This document shows, in pieces, positions 39,330 through 48,340 of a stretch of 64,000 nucleotides of DNA (the first letter of the stretch is position 1; each line of letters starts with the position of its first letter). Below the pieces are notes generated by a model, which worked only from the letters and a program-made list of their open reading frames with translations, was not told where the DNA came from and did not search any database. The translations under genes were made by a program, and so were the position numbers. Location of the stretch: the NCBI RefSeq assembly GCF_036088315.1, contig NZ_CP107996.1, forward strand, positions 5,575,001-5,639,000, read 5' to 3'. Origin of the DNA: Streptomyces sp. NBC_00344. Lineage in GTDB: Bacteria > Actinomycetota > Actinomycetes > Streptomycetales > Streptomycetaceae.

Positions 39330-40034
39330 GTGGAAACCGCCGCCCGGACCGCCCCGGCCGCAGTGATTGTCGCCATCGACGGCCCCTCCGGCACGGGCAA
39401 GTCCAGCACGTCGAAGGCGGTGGCAGCCAAGCTCGGCCTGAGCTACCTGGACACCGGCGCCCAGTACCGGGCGATCACCTGGTGGATGATCAGCAACGGG
39501 ATCGATGTGCAGGACGCGGAGGCCGTCGCTACGGCGTCCGGCAAGCCCGCCATCGATTCGGGCACCGACCCGTCCGCCCCGACCATCACCGTCGACGGTG
39601 TCGACGCATCCGGGCCCATCCGCACCCAGGAGGTCACCTCCAAGGTCAGTGCGGTCAGCGCTGTCCCCGAGGTACGGGCCAGGATCACCGAGCTGCAGCG
39701 CAGCATCGCCGCCGCCGCGGACCGTGGCATCGTGGTCGAGGGGCGGGACATAGGTACCACCGTCCTGCCGGACGCCGACCTGAAGATCTTTCTCACCGCC
39801 TCACCCGAAGCCCGTGCGGCCCGCCGCAGCGGTGAGCTCAAGGGCAAGGAGGCCACCGATGTGGCCGCCACCAGGGACGCGCTGGTCAAGAGGGACGCGG
39901 CCGACTCCAGCCGGAAGACCTCCCCGCTCGCCAAGGCGGACGACGCGGTCGAGGTGGACACCACGGAACTGACCCTCCAGCAGGTCATCGAGTGCGTCGT
40001 CACCCTCGTCGAGGAGAAGCAGGCCGCCAAGTGA
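39330..40034 (+). CDS. cmk: Cytidylate kinase
   Basis: The product has 234 residues from the GTG at 39330 (AGGAAGG 11 nt upstream); the GTG at 39318 overlaps that ribosome site and is unlikely. The P-loop is VAIDGPSGTGKSSTSKAVAA, followed by YLDTGAQYRAITWWM, and the catalytic GIVVEGRDIGTTVLPDADLK. It phosphorylates CMP and dCMP with ATP. The stop overlaps the acyltransferase start, and der follows, an order shared by many actinobacteria. Confidence 0.95.
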   Translation: METAARTAPAAVIVAIDGPSGTGKSSTSKAVAAKLGLSYLDTGAQYRAITWWMISNGIDVQDAEAVATASGKPAIDSGTDPSAPTITVDGVDASGPIRTQEVTSKVSAVSAVPEVRARITELQRSIAAAADRGIVVEGRDIGTTVLPDADLKIFLTASPEARAARRSGELKGKEATDVAATRDALVKRDAADSSRKTSPLAKADDAVEVDTTELTLQQVIECVVTLVEEKQAAK

Positions 40035-40699
40035 CCGCACCCACGCTGCGGGGTGCCGCGGTCGGCCGGCGCATCGGCATCGGGCTGATGTACGGCCTCT
40101 GGAAGCCCCGCGTGCTCGGTGCCTGGCGGGTCCCGGCGAGCGGTCCGGTCATCCTGGCCGTCAACCACTCGCACAACATCGACGGGCCCATGGTGATGGG
40201 AACCGCGCCCCGGCCGGTGCACTTCCTGATCAAGAAGGAGGCGTTCACCGGCCCGCTCGACCCGTTCCTGCGAGGAATCGGACAGGTGAAGGTGGACCGT
40301 GCCATCGCCGACAGGTCAGCGGTCACCGACGCGCTCGGCGTGCTGGCCGCCGGTGGCGTACTCGGGATATTCCCCGAGGGCACCAGGGGTGAGGGCGATT
40401 TTGCCTCGCTCCGGGCGGGGCTCGCGTACTTCGCGGTGCGCGGCGGAGCACCGATCGTGCCCGTCGCGGTGCTGGGGAGCACCGAGTCCAGCGGCGGGCG
40501 GCTGGGCCGCATGGCACCCGCGGCGCGGGCTGCCCTGCCACCGCTGCGCAGCCGCATCGATGTCGTCTTCGGAGACGCCTTCGACGCGGGTGACGGCAGC
40601 GGACGGCGTACCCGCAAGGCGCTGGACGACGCCACCGTACGTATCCAGGAACGGCTGACCGCCCATCTGGAAAGGGCGAAGCGCCTCACCGGGCGCTGA
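40031..40699 (+). CDS. 1-acyl-sn-glycerol-3-phosphate acyltransferase-like (PlsC family)
   Basis: The product has 222 residues from the GTG coupled to cmk. The acyltransferase motif HX4D is in AVNHSHNIDGPMV, motif II is PVHFLIKKEAF, and motif III is GIFPEGTRGEGDFASL. These enzymes add the second acyl chain to lysophosphatidic acid at the membrane. The N-terminal hydrophobic helix (IGIGLMYGLWKPRVLG) may anchor it. The exact acceptor is not proven. Confidence 0.9.
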   Translation: MTAPTLRGAAVGRRIGIGLMYGLWKPRVLGAWRVPASGPVILAVNHSHNIDGPMVMGTAPRPVHFLIKKEAFTGPLDPFLRGIGQVKVDRAIADRSAVTDALGVLAAGGVLGIFPEGTRGEGDFASLRAGLAYFAVRGGAPIVPVAVLGSTESSGGRLGRMAPAARAALPPLRSRIDVVFGDAFDAGDGSGRRTRKALDDATVRIQERLTAHLERAKRLTGR

Positions 40700-40762
40700 G
40701 CGAGACTTGAGTAGTGGACCGCGCAACCGTGGTCCATCGATGATGAACGAGGAACGGACTTC

Positions 40763-42211
40763 ATGAACGACCAGCACGACCACGGAGCACTTGGCGATGC
40801 CGAGTACGCGGAGTTCATGGAGCTCGCCGCGGAAGAGGGCTTCGACGTCGAAGACGTCGAGGGCGCCATCGAAGAGGCCTCGCACGGCCCCCTGCCCGTC
40901 CTCGCCGTCGTCGGCCGCCCGAATGTCGGCAAGTCGACACTGGTGAACCGCATCATCGGCCGTCGCGAGGCTGTGGTGCAGGACAAGCCGGGTGTCACCC
41001 GCGACCGGGTCACCTATGAGGCGGAGTGGGCCGGACGGCGGTTCAAGGTCGTCGACACCGGCGGCTGGGAGCAGGACGTGCTGGGCCTCGACGCCTCGGT
41101 CGCCGCCCAGGCCGAGTACGCGATCGAGGCCTCCGACGCGGTGGTCTTCGTCGTGGACTCGACGGTCGGTGCCACAGACACCGACGAGGCCGTCGTCAAG
41201 CTGCTGCGCCGGGCGGGCAAGCCCGTCGTGCTCTGCGCCAACAAGGTCGACGGCCAGAGCGGCGAGGCGGACGCCACCGCCCTCTGGTCGCTGGGTCTCG
41301 GCGAGCCGCACCCTGTCTCCTCGCTGCACGGGCGCGGCACCGGCGACATGCTGGACGCGGTACTCGAGGCGCTGCCCGAGGCGCCCGCCCAGACCTTCGG
41401 GAGCACGGTCGGGGGCCCGCGCAGGATCGCGCTCATCGGCCGGCCGAACGTCGGCAAGTCATCGCTGCTGAACAAGGTCGCGAACGAGGACCGGGTCGTC
41501 GTCAACGAGATGGCGGGCACCACCCGCGACCCGGTCGACGAGCTGATCAAGCTGGGCGGCATCGTCTGGAAGTTCATCGACACCGCGGGTATCCGCCGTC
41601 GTGTGCACCTCCAGGAGGGTGCCGACTACTACGCGTCGCTGCGTACCGCCGCCGCCGTGGAGAAGGCCGAGGTCGCCGTCGTCCTGATCGACGCGACGGA
41701 GTCCATCAGTGTGCAGGACCAGCGCATCGTCACCATGGCCGTCGAGGCCGGCCGGGCCATGGTCCTGGCGTTCAACAAGTGGGACAACCTCGACGAGGAG
41801 CGCAGGTACTACCTCGAGCGCGAGATCGAGACCGAGCTGGGCCAGGTCGCCTGGGCGCCGCGGGTCAACGTCTCCGCGCTCACCGGACGCCACATGGAGA
41901 AGCTGGTCCCGGCGATCCAGACCGCCATCGCGGGCTGGGAGACCCGGGTCCCGACCGGAAGGCTCAACGCCTTCCTCGGTGAGATCGTCGCCTCGCACCC
42001 GCACCCGGTCCGGGGTGGCAAGCAGCCGCGCATCCTCTTCGGGACCCAGGCCGGGACGATGCCGCCCCGGTTCGTGCTCTTCGCTTCGGGCTTCCTGGAG
42101 GCCGGATACCGGCGCTTCATCGAGCGCCGGCTGCGTGAGGAGTTCGGCTTCGACGGCACACCGATCCACATCTCGGTGCGGGTGCGCGAGAAGCGCGGAC
42201 GCAAGAAGTAA
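40763..42211 (+). CDS. der: Ribosome-associated GTPase Der (EngA)
   Basis: The product has 482 residues with two GTPase domains in tandem. The first has [23 protein letters not shown] and NKVD; the second has [24 protein letters not shown] and NKWD. A C-terminal KH-like domain follows ([20 protein letters not shown]). A roughly 40-residue acidic extension ([16 protein letters not shown]) precedes the first domain, as in other actinobacteria. Der acts in 50S subunit assembly. It ends 1 nt before the convergent gene's stop. Confidence 0.97.
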   Translation: MNDQHDHGALGDAEYAEFMELAAEEGFDVEDVEGAIEEASHGPLPVLAVVGRPNVGKSTLVNRIIGRREAVVQDKPGVTRDRVTYEAEWAGRRFKVVDTGGWEQDVLGLDASVAAQAEYAIEASDAVVFVVDSTVGATDTDEAVVKLLRRAGKPVVLCANKVDGQSGEADATALWSLGLGEPHPVSSLHGRGTGDMLDAVLEALPEAPAQTFGSTVGGPRRIALIGRPNVGKSSLLNKVANEDRVVVNEMAGTTRDPVDELIKLGGIVWKFIDTAGIRRRVHLQEGADYYASLRTAAAVEKAEVAVVLIDATESISVQDQRIVTMAVEAGRAMVLAFNKWDNLDEERRYYLEREIETELGQVAWAPRVNVSALTGRHMEKLVPAIQTAIAGWETRVPTGRLNAFLGEIVASHPHPVRGGKQPRILFGTQAGTMPPRFVLFASGFLEAGYRRFIERRLREEFGFDGTPIHISVRVREKRGRKK

Positions 42212-42212
42212 C

Positions 42213-42578
42213 TCAGGTGCCCCTGCGGGGGCCGGGCGGCAGCGCTGCCGGGACATGGTTCCCGGTGGGCTGCCGCTGCCAGAACCCGAGGTTCTCCGGC
42301 GGCCGGTGGCCGCTGCTGTGCTGACCACTGCCGTGCTGACCGCTCTGCGGGCCGGTGCCGTGCAGGCCGCTGCCGTGCGGGCCGATACCGAAGGGCGTGA
42401 ATCCGTTGTTCTCCTCGTTGCTCCGGTCGCCGGGCAGCGTCCGGAAGGATCTGCGGTATTCGGAGCAGAGCGCGTCGTAGATCGGCGTGGCGGATCGGCT
42501 GCTGGTCGGGTCCTGCGACAGACGCATGCCGGGGATCGGATTCGGATACTGCTGGCGGCTCGGCTCGTAAGGGTGCAC
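42213..42578 (-). CDS. Short Streptomyces-type hypothetical protein with Gly/Ser/His-rich tail
   Basis: The product has 121 residues from a GTG at 42578; no clear ribosome site is seen. A possible conserved part is TPIYDALCSEYRRSFRTLPG (residues about 31-50). The rest is low-complexity, with GSGLHGTG, QSGQHGSG and QHSSGH repeats. It converges on der with almost no gap. No function or membrane segment is seen. Genus-restricted proteins with the TPIYDxL pattern are common in Streptomyces, which supports it as a real gene. Confidence 0.6.
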   Translation of the reverse strand: MHPYEPSRQQYPNPIPGMRLSQDPTSSRSATPIYDALCSEYRRSFRTLPGDRSNEENNGFTPFGIGPHGSGLHGTGPQSGQHGSGQHSSGHRPPENLGFWQRQPTGNHVPAALPPGPRRGT

Positions 42579-42699
42579 ATAGGTGCAAACGACCGGACCG
42601 CTCGGGGGATGCGGTAAGGAGGGTAATGGTTTCTTCTACGCGAACATGCCGATAACCCCCGAAACCGCATATGGCAGGGGGGTATCGGCACAGAAGTGA

Positions 42700-43494
42700 T
42701 CAGGTGCCGGCGAGCGGCAGGGCCGCAGCGACCAGCGCACCCTGCATCGCGGCCCGGTCCAGGGCGTCCCGGAGCAGGTCCTCGCGGCCCTGCTGGCCGA
42801 TCGATCCCACCGGCGCCGCGTAGACGAGAACGGTGTGCGACTTGTTCGCCGCAGCCCGCCAGTCATCGGTGACATGAAGCGGCTGGTGTGCCTGCCACCA
42901 GGAGATGGGGCTGCCGCCGCCCGTACCGGGCTGCAGGATGGCGTGCAGCTGGCCCATGGCGAGCAGAACGGACCAGCCGGGCAGCGCTCCGGGCACCTGG
43001 TTCAGGTCGCCGATCCGCCGGAAGCCCTGCTCGGAGAGGAGCAGGAGGAACTCGTCGGTGGTCCCCGTGGAACCCGGCCGGACGACGGGCGCGGTCGGTT
43101 CGACGACGAGCGCGGGACGGAGTTCGCCCTCGATCAGCACCAGGCCGCTGGTGATGCCCAGCACCGCCTGCTCGGGACCGGCGGCGATCGGGGGCACCTG
43201 AGCGGTACCGGCCGCTCCGTCCGCGGTGATGTTCCGTACGGCGCCCTGGAGCTGTGTCTCGGACACCCTGACGACCTGCGAGGGGATGCAGGTGGCGTGG
43301 GCGAAGGCGAGCACGGCGGTTTCGTCACCGACGAAGAGCACGGTGCTGGTGCGTTCCTGCTCGGAGTCGCCGGGGGTCCGGCAGGAGGTGCAGTCGTAGC
43401 TGCCAGGGGCGTTGTCGCCGGCGAGCAGCAGGTCAGCTTCTTCGTCGCCGATCTCGGCACGTACGTCCTGGCTGACGTCGAGCATGCGCGGCAC
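42700..43494 (-). CDS. Conserved hypothetical protein with N-terminal Cys pair
   Basis: The product has 264 residues. Near residue 35 it has YDCTSCRTPG and later AFAHATC, a CxxC plus HxxC pattern that could hold zinc. A middle part (VLGITSGLVLIEGELRPALV) is followed by DEFLLLLSEQGFRRIGDLNQ, with a hydrophobic core and no obvious membrane span. The end (DLLRDALDRAAMQGALVAAA) is helical. I do not recognise a named family; its good codon use and length make it a real gene. It is divergent from the Rpf-like gene. Confidence 0.75.
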   Translation of the reverse strand: MPRMLDVSQDVRAEIGDEEADLLLAGDNAPGSYDCTSCRTPGDSEQERTSTVLFVGDETAVLAFAHATCIPSQVVRVSETQLQGAVRNITADGAAGTAQVPPIAAGPEQAVLGITSGLVLIEGELRPALVVEPTAPVVRPGSTGTTDEFLLLLSEQGFRRIGDLNQVPGALPGWSVLLAMGQLHAILQPGTGGGSPISWWQAHQPLHVTDDWRAAANKSHTVLVYAAPVGSIGQQGREDLLRDALDRAAMQGALVAAALPLAGT

Positions 43495-43723
43495 GGGTGG
43501 CTCCTCGAACTCGGTTCGTGCGCCGGGCAGTTCCCGGCTATCGAGAGAACAACGGGATACCGGGGGCCGGAGTCACGCGTATCGGCGAACGGAATCGGAT
43601 ACCAGCCGCCGGTCTGTCATGCGGCAGGCGCGCCGACAGGCCACGGCTCGGGCGCGTCCGACCGGGTGGCGTTCCATCCGTCCACCGCGCGGCGTGATCA
43701 TCGGGTGGTACGACCCTGCCTAG

Positions 43724-44311
<588 letters not shown>

Positions 44312-44395
44312 CCGCCCAAGCTCCGCCGCAGAGGTCACCCCGGGTACAGTCACTCACAGCAGTCACATAAGAAGCACGGGGGATGCGACGGCGAC

Positions 44396-45679
44396 ATGAA
44401 GATTTCATTCATACTTCACAACGCCTATGGCATAGGCGGCACGATCCGGACCACATTCACCCTGGCCGAGACCCTCGCCCAGCAGCACGACGTCGAGATC
44501 GTGTCGGTCTTCCGTCATCTGGACCGGCCGACGCTGGGCGCGCCCGTCGGCGTACGGATGCGTCACCTGGTGGATCTGCGGAAGAACAGCCAGGACTACG
44601 ACGGCGGCCATCCGGAACACGCCATGCCCGCGGGGGTCTTCCCCCGCGGCGACAACCGGCACCGGCAGTACAGCCGCCTCACCGACACCCGGATCGCCCG
44701 GTATCTGAAGGATCCGGAAGCCGACGTCGTCATCGGCACCCGGCCCGGGCTCAATGTGCACATCGCCCGCCAGGTGCGGCGCGGCCCGCTGAGGATCGGC
44801 CAGGAACATCTGACACTGGACAGTCACAGCGGCCGGCTGCGCCGTGAGATCGGCCACCGGTACGGGCTGCTGGACGCGGTCACCACGGTTTCCGAGGCGG
44901 ACGCGGAGGCGTACCGCAGCCGCCTGCGGCTCCCCGGGGTGCGTATCGAGGCCATTCCCAACAGCGTTCCCGAGCCCAGGCTCCCGGCATCCGACTCCAC
45001 TGCCAAGTGGGTCATCGCCGCAGGACGGCTCACCGAGACCAAGCGGTTCGACCTGCTTTTACGCGCCTTCGCGCAGGTGGTGGCGGTACGCCCGGACTGG
45101 CGGCTGCGCATCTACGGCAGCGGCGACGCCAGCGGCGACGAGAAGGGCGCACTGCGCGCCCTCATCAACGAACTCGGCCTCTACAACAACGTGTTGCTGA
45201 TGGGCCCGGCCAATCCCATGGAGCCCGAGTGGGTGAAGGGGTCGATCGCCGCGGTCACTTCACGCCTGGAGTCCTTCGGTATGTCCCTCGTGGAGGCGAT
45301 GCGTTCAGGACTGACCGTTGTCTCCACCGACTGCCCGCACGGGCCCCGCGAGATCATCAGGGACGGTGTCGACGGCCGGCTTGTGCCGGTCGGTGACGCC
45401 GGGGCGGTCGCCGCCGCACTCCTCGGACTCGTCGAGAACGACGAACTGCGGCGCAGTATGGGACAGGCGGCGCGAAGGAACGCGGCCCGCTTCGACCCCG
45501 CCCTGATAGCCGCGCGTCATGAAGCCCTTTTCACCGAACTGGCCGCAGGGCGTGGGGGCGCACGACGGCACTCAGTCCTGCGGGACGGTCTCGGACGCGC
45601 CGGTGGCACGCTCCTCGGTACGTCCTATGCGCTGGGCAGCCGGATCGCCGGCGCGGTACGCACGGGGAGGGCTGCATGA
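44396..45679 (+). CDS. GT4 glycosyltransferase with a TTA codon
   Basis: The product has 427 residues. The N-terminal part has MKISFILHNAYGIGGTIRTT and PEADVVIGTRPGLNVHIARQ; the C-terminal GT-B half has WVIAAGRLTETKRFDLLLRA and SRLESFGMSLVEAMRSGLTV, with the retaining-GT Glu. The site 45059-45061 is an in-frame TTA leucine codon (residue 222), rare in Streptomyces and read by the bldA tRNA. The stop overlaps the next gene's ATG. Together they may build a wall polymer such as a teichoic-acid-like glycan, but donor and acceptor are unknown. Confidence 0.87.
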   Translation: MKISFILHNAYGIGGTIRTTFTLAETLAQQHDVEIVSVFRHLDRPTLGAPVGVRMRHLVDLRKNSQDYDGGHPEHAMPAGVFPRGDNRHRQYSRLTDTRIARYLKDPEADVVIGTRPGLNVHIARQVRRGPLRIGQEHLTLDSHSGRLRREIGHRYGLLDAVTTVSEADAEAYRSRLRLPGVRIEAIPNSVPEPRLPASDSTAKWVIAAGRLTETKRFDLLLRAFAQVVAVRPDWRLRIYGSGDASGDEKGALRALINELGLYNNVLLMGPANPMEPEWVKGSIAAVTSRLESFGMSLVEAMRSGLTVVSTDCPHGPREIIRDGVDGRLVPVGDAGAVAAALLGLVENDELRRSMGQAARRNAARFDPALIAARHEALFTELAAGRGGARRHSVLRDGLGRAGGTLLGTSYALGSRIAGAVRTGRAA

Positions 45680-46491
45680 GCACGGCAGGCGGGGAACCGC
45701 AACTGTGCGCCGACTGCACGGCCGACGCCGCCGGCGCCCTCACCTTCGAGCTCACCGGAGCCGAAGCCACCGCACTGGTACTGAAGCGGCGCGGCACCGG
45801 TGACCGGGTCACGCTCGACTTCACCGCGGTGGACGGGGGACGGCTGCGTTCCGTACTGAGCGCCGGCGCCGAGCTGCGCGAGGGCCGCTGGGACGCGTTC
45901 GCCGACTGCGGTGATTCCGGCCTGCGGCGCCTGGAACCCGGCCTGCGGGATCTGCGGGCGCTCGTCGACCGGGCGCCGCGGCCCGTGGCCGGAACGGTCG
46001 TGGCACGGGTCCCGTACCGGACCGCCGACGGAAAACTCGCACTCCGCTGCTGGTCGCGGTCGCCGCACGCCGAAGCGGGCGCGCTCACGGTCGAGGACGC
46101 CGCGCTCACCGTGCGGGGACAGCTGTACGGACCCCGGATCGGGCCGGGTGCGGTGGTCGAGGCCCGGCTGCGCGGCACCCCGGGGCGGCTGCACCGGGAG
46201 CCCGCGACGGACGAGGGGGGCGGCACCTTCCGCTGCCTCCTGCCGTACGGCCCGCTGGCCGGTGGCGGGCTCGACGGATCACAGCTCTGGGACCTGTGGC
46301 TGCTGCCCGACGGCGCGGACGGCGCGGAGATCCGAATCAGCAGAATCCTGGACGACATGGCCGACCGCAAGAGCGTCTTCGTCTATCCGGCCTCGCACTT
46401 CGGCGCCGGCGCCGAACCGGCGGTCAGAGCGGCGCCCTACTACACCGTCGACAACGACCTCAGCCTGCGGCTCGATCCGCAGGAGAGCTGA
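45676..46491 (+). CDS. Hypothetical protein coupled to the GT4 gene
   Basis: The product has 271 residues; the ATG overlaps the GT4 stop (ATGA). It appears beta-rich, with repeating short strands (GALTFELTGAEATALVLKRR, TVEDAALTVRGQLYGPRIGP, SQLWDLWLLPDGADG) and no membrane segment or signal. The pattern looks like tandem immunoglobulin-like or jelly-roll folds seen next to wall-teichoic-acid glycosyltransferases in Streptomyces. The function is unknown; it is probably a partner of the GT4 enzyme. Confidence 0.75.
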   Translation: MSTAGGEPQLCADCTADAAGALTFELTGAEATALVLKRRGTGDRVTLDFTAVDGGRLRSVLSAGAELREGRWDAFADCGDSGLRRLEPGLRDLRALVDRAPRPVAGTVVARVPYRTADGKLALRCWSRSPHAEAGALTVEDAALTVRGQLYGPRIGPGAVVEARLRGTPGRLHREPATDEGGGTFRCLLPYGPLAGGGLDGSQLWDLWLLPDGADGAEIRISRILDDMADRKSVFVYPASHFGAGAEPAVRAAPYYTVDNDLSLRLDPQES

Positions 46492-46507
46492 CAGGGACTC
46501 CGCCGGT

Positions 46508-46534
46508 CCTTGCGGACCCATACTGTCCGCAAGG
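46508..46534. promoter_or_regulatory. Perfect 10-bp inverted repeat, probable WYL-regulator operator
   Basis: Arms ccttgcggac (46508-46517) and gtccgcaagg (46525-46534) are perfectly complementary across a 7-nt spacer. It ends 18 nt before the WYL regulator start and 17 nt after the preceding stop, so autoregulation is the simplest reading. A factor-independent terminator is less likely, as there is no T tract. Confidence 0.7.
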
Positions 46535-46552
46535 GCTGGCAGACTCGGCGGC

Positions 46553-47512
46553 ATGGTGGACACCTCGGCAAGACTTCTGCGGCTGCTCTCGCTGCTGCAG
46601 GCACATCGCGAGTGGTCCGGCTCCGACCTCGCCGACCGGCTCGGGGTCACCGCGCGCACGGTGCGACGCGACGTCGACCGGCTGCGCGAGCTCGGCTATC
46701 CCGTCAACGCGAGCCCCGGCACCGGCGGCGGTTACCGGCTGGGAGCGGGGGCCGAGCTGCCGCCGCTGCTGCTCGACGACGACGAGGCCGTCGCGGTCGC
46801 CGTGGGCCTGCGAACCGCCGCGGGAAACGGTGTCGAAGGCATCGGTGAGAGCTCGGTGCGCGCCCTCGCCAAGCTCGAACAGGTGCTGCCGAGCCGGCTC
46901 CGCCGCCGTATCGGGGCTCTGAACGCTTTCACCGTGCCCATGCTGCGCGGCGCGGGCACCTCCACGGTCGAACCCGAGGTTCTCACCGAACTCGCCAACG
47001 TCTGCCGGGACACCCGGCAGCTGCGCTTCGACTATCGCGCCCACGACGGATCGGCCAGCCGCCGCACGGTCGAGCCGCACCGGCTGGTGTGCACCGAACA
47101 CCGCTGGTATCTGGTCGCCCGGGACATCGCGCGCGACGACTGGCGCACCTTCCGGGCCGACCGGATCACGCCTGTCCTGCCGTACGGCCCGCGCTTCACC
47201 CCCCGTCCGCCGCCGGCCGACGACCTGGCCGCCTATGTGTCCAGCGGGGTCTCCACCAGGGTGTACGCGGCGCATGCCGTGGTCCGTCTGCTGGTGCCCA
47301 TGGAGGAGGCGGCGGCGCGGGTGTCGCCTTCGGCCGGAGTGCTCGAAGCGGTCGACGGGGAGAGCTGTCTTCTGCGCACCGGGGCGGCGAGCCTCGACGC
47401 GATGGTGGTGCACGTGATGCTCATCGGACTGGAATTCGAGGTGATCGAACCGCAGGCGCTCGCCGATCACATCCGGGCGGCCAGGGACCGGCTGTCCCGG
47501 GCGCTGCGCTGA
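46553..47512 (+). CDS. HTH-WYL domain transcriptional regulator (YafY-like)
   Basis: The product has 319 residues from the ATG at 46553. An N-terminal winged helix of the HTH_11 type (TSARLLRLLSLLQAHREWSG and VTARTVRRDVDRLRELGYPV) is followed by the WYL domain with PHRLVCTEHRWYLVARDIAR, where WYL is present as such, and a C-terminal extension. WYL proteins bind ligands such as nucleic acid or nucleotides and regulate DNA-damage or defence genes. A perfect inverted repeat lies immediately upstream. No clear target operon is adjacent. Confidence 0.92.
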   Translation: MVDTSARLLRLLSLLQAHREWSGSDLADRLGVTARTVRRDVDRLRELGYPVNASPGTGGGYRLGAGAELPPLLLDDDEAVAVAVGLRTAAGNGVEGIGESSVRALAKLEQVLPSRLRRRIGALNAFTVPMLRGAGTSTVEPEVLTELANVCRDTRQLRFDYRAHDGSASRRTVEPHRLVCTEHRWYLVARDIARDDWRTFRADRITPVLPYGPRFTPRPPPADDLAAYVSSGVSTRVYAAHAVVRLLVPMEEAAARVSPSAGVLEAVDGESCLLRTGAASLDAMVVHVMLIGLEFEVIEPQALADHIRAARDRLSRALR

Positions 47513-47656
47513 GCCGCCGGGCCCCGGATCGGGGCCCGTACCTGTGCCCGGCTGCGGACTCGGCGATGGCCGGCCGGACACGGCGGGTGCACGGGGGGAT
47601 ACGCAGGAACGCTATGGTGTCCAGCATGCGGGCGGTGCGGATTGTGTAGGGAACCC

Positions 47657-47790
47657 GTGAATTCGCGTGGTGTCGCCCACTGCTCCGCTGTTCCGCAGGG
47701 GCGTTATTCGACGCGTAATTCACGCCTTGCCTCCGTGGGTTTCGGAGAAGGAATTGGGCGGGGTCGCCGCACGGGTTGTTCACCGTGCGG
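47657..47790 (+). ncRNA. Candidate structured RNA (three nested or serial hairpins)
   Basis: In a 446-bp stretch without a convincing gene (47513-47958), three stable structures follow each other. The first has an outer stem gtgaattcgcg (47657-47667) with the near-complement at 47712-47723 (one bulged T), and inner stems 47674-47678 with 47699-47703 and 47680-47683 with 47695-47698. The second is ctccg/cggag at 47731-47747. The third is ccgcacgg/ccgtgcgg at 47767-47790 with an 8-nt loop. Strand is assumed. Whether it is a separate RNA, a leader or a DNA feature is open. Confidence 0.4.
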
Positions 47791-47958
47791 TCCATTGCGG
47801 TTCTTCTTGTACGGAACACCCCATCGGGTGAAAATGATGAGGCCGAACAGTGTAGTGGTCCTGTGACAGAAGCGTGACGAGCGGCAGATCCGCGCATGCC
47901 GCGACGGGCTTCCGGGCCGGCCTTCCTCTCCCCGCCCGGGGAGCCTACGGTGGGTGCC

Positions 47959-48174
47959 ATGTCATCCATTCCGGCCATTCCCGAACAGCCCGACGACGAC
48001 CCCGACGCCTACCTGGGACTCACCGGCGCCCGCGCCGAGGAACTGGCCCGCGAGCGCGGCTGGTCCACGGTCAGGTCGCTGCCACCGGGCGCGGTCATCA
48101 CCATGGAGTTTCTTCAGGGCCGGCTGAATTTCGAAGTCAAGGACGGCACGGTCACCCGCTGCTGGCTGGGCTGA
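47959..48174 (+). CDS. Small peptidase-inhibitor I78-like protein
   Basis: The product has 71 residues from the ATG at 47959. The C-terminal 50 residues match the I78 inhibitor pattern: GARAEELARERGWSTVRSLP, then an RLNFEV-type strand with the ending CWLG. I78 proteins are small inhibitors of serine peptidases. No signal peptide is present, so this one is probably cytosolic. A stable terminator follows. A secreted protease gene is about 11 kb away, but a link is not shown. Confidence 0.75.
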   Translation: MSSIPAIPEQPDDDPDAYLGLTGARAEELARERGWSTVRSLPPGAVITMEFLQGRLNFEVKDGTVTRCWLG

Positions 48175-48211
48175 CACGGTGCGGTGAAGTAAGACGGCGC
48201 GGTGAAGGAAG

Positions 48212-48248
48212 AAGGCCCTGGCCCGGAAGTTTCCGTGGCCAGGGCCTT
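48212..48248 (+). terminator. Terminator after the I78-like gene
   Basis: A perfect 12-bp stem (48212-48223 with 48237-48248) encloses a small inner hairpin (cggaa/ttccg). It lies 37 nt after the stop and probably serves the convergent PAP2 gene as well. Confidence 0.85.
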
Positions 48249-48340
48249 CTGGCGTCGCGGCCGGGCTGTGCGTGCCCACCCGGCGCCTTTGTGCGGCCCT
48301 CCCCGCTCGGATCAGCGGCCGGGGACGTGCGCCGGCCGGC

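Noticed and set aside
47642..47866. A 74-codon frame in the gap before the I78-like gene
   Set aside because: No ribosome site, no conserved pattern, and it crosses the predicted hairpins; a structured RNA is the simpler reading.
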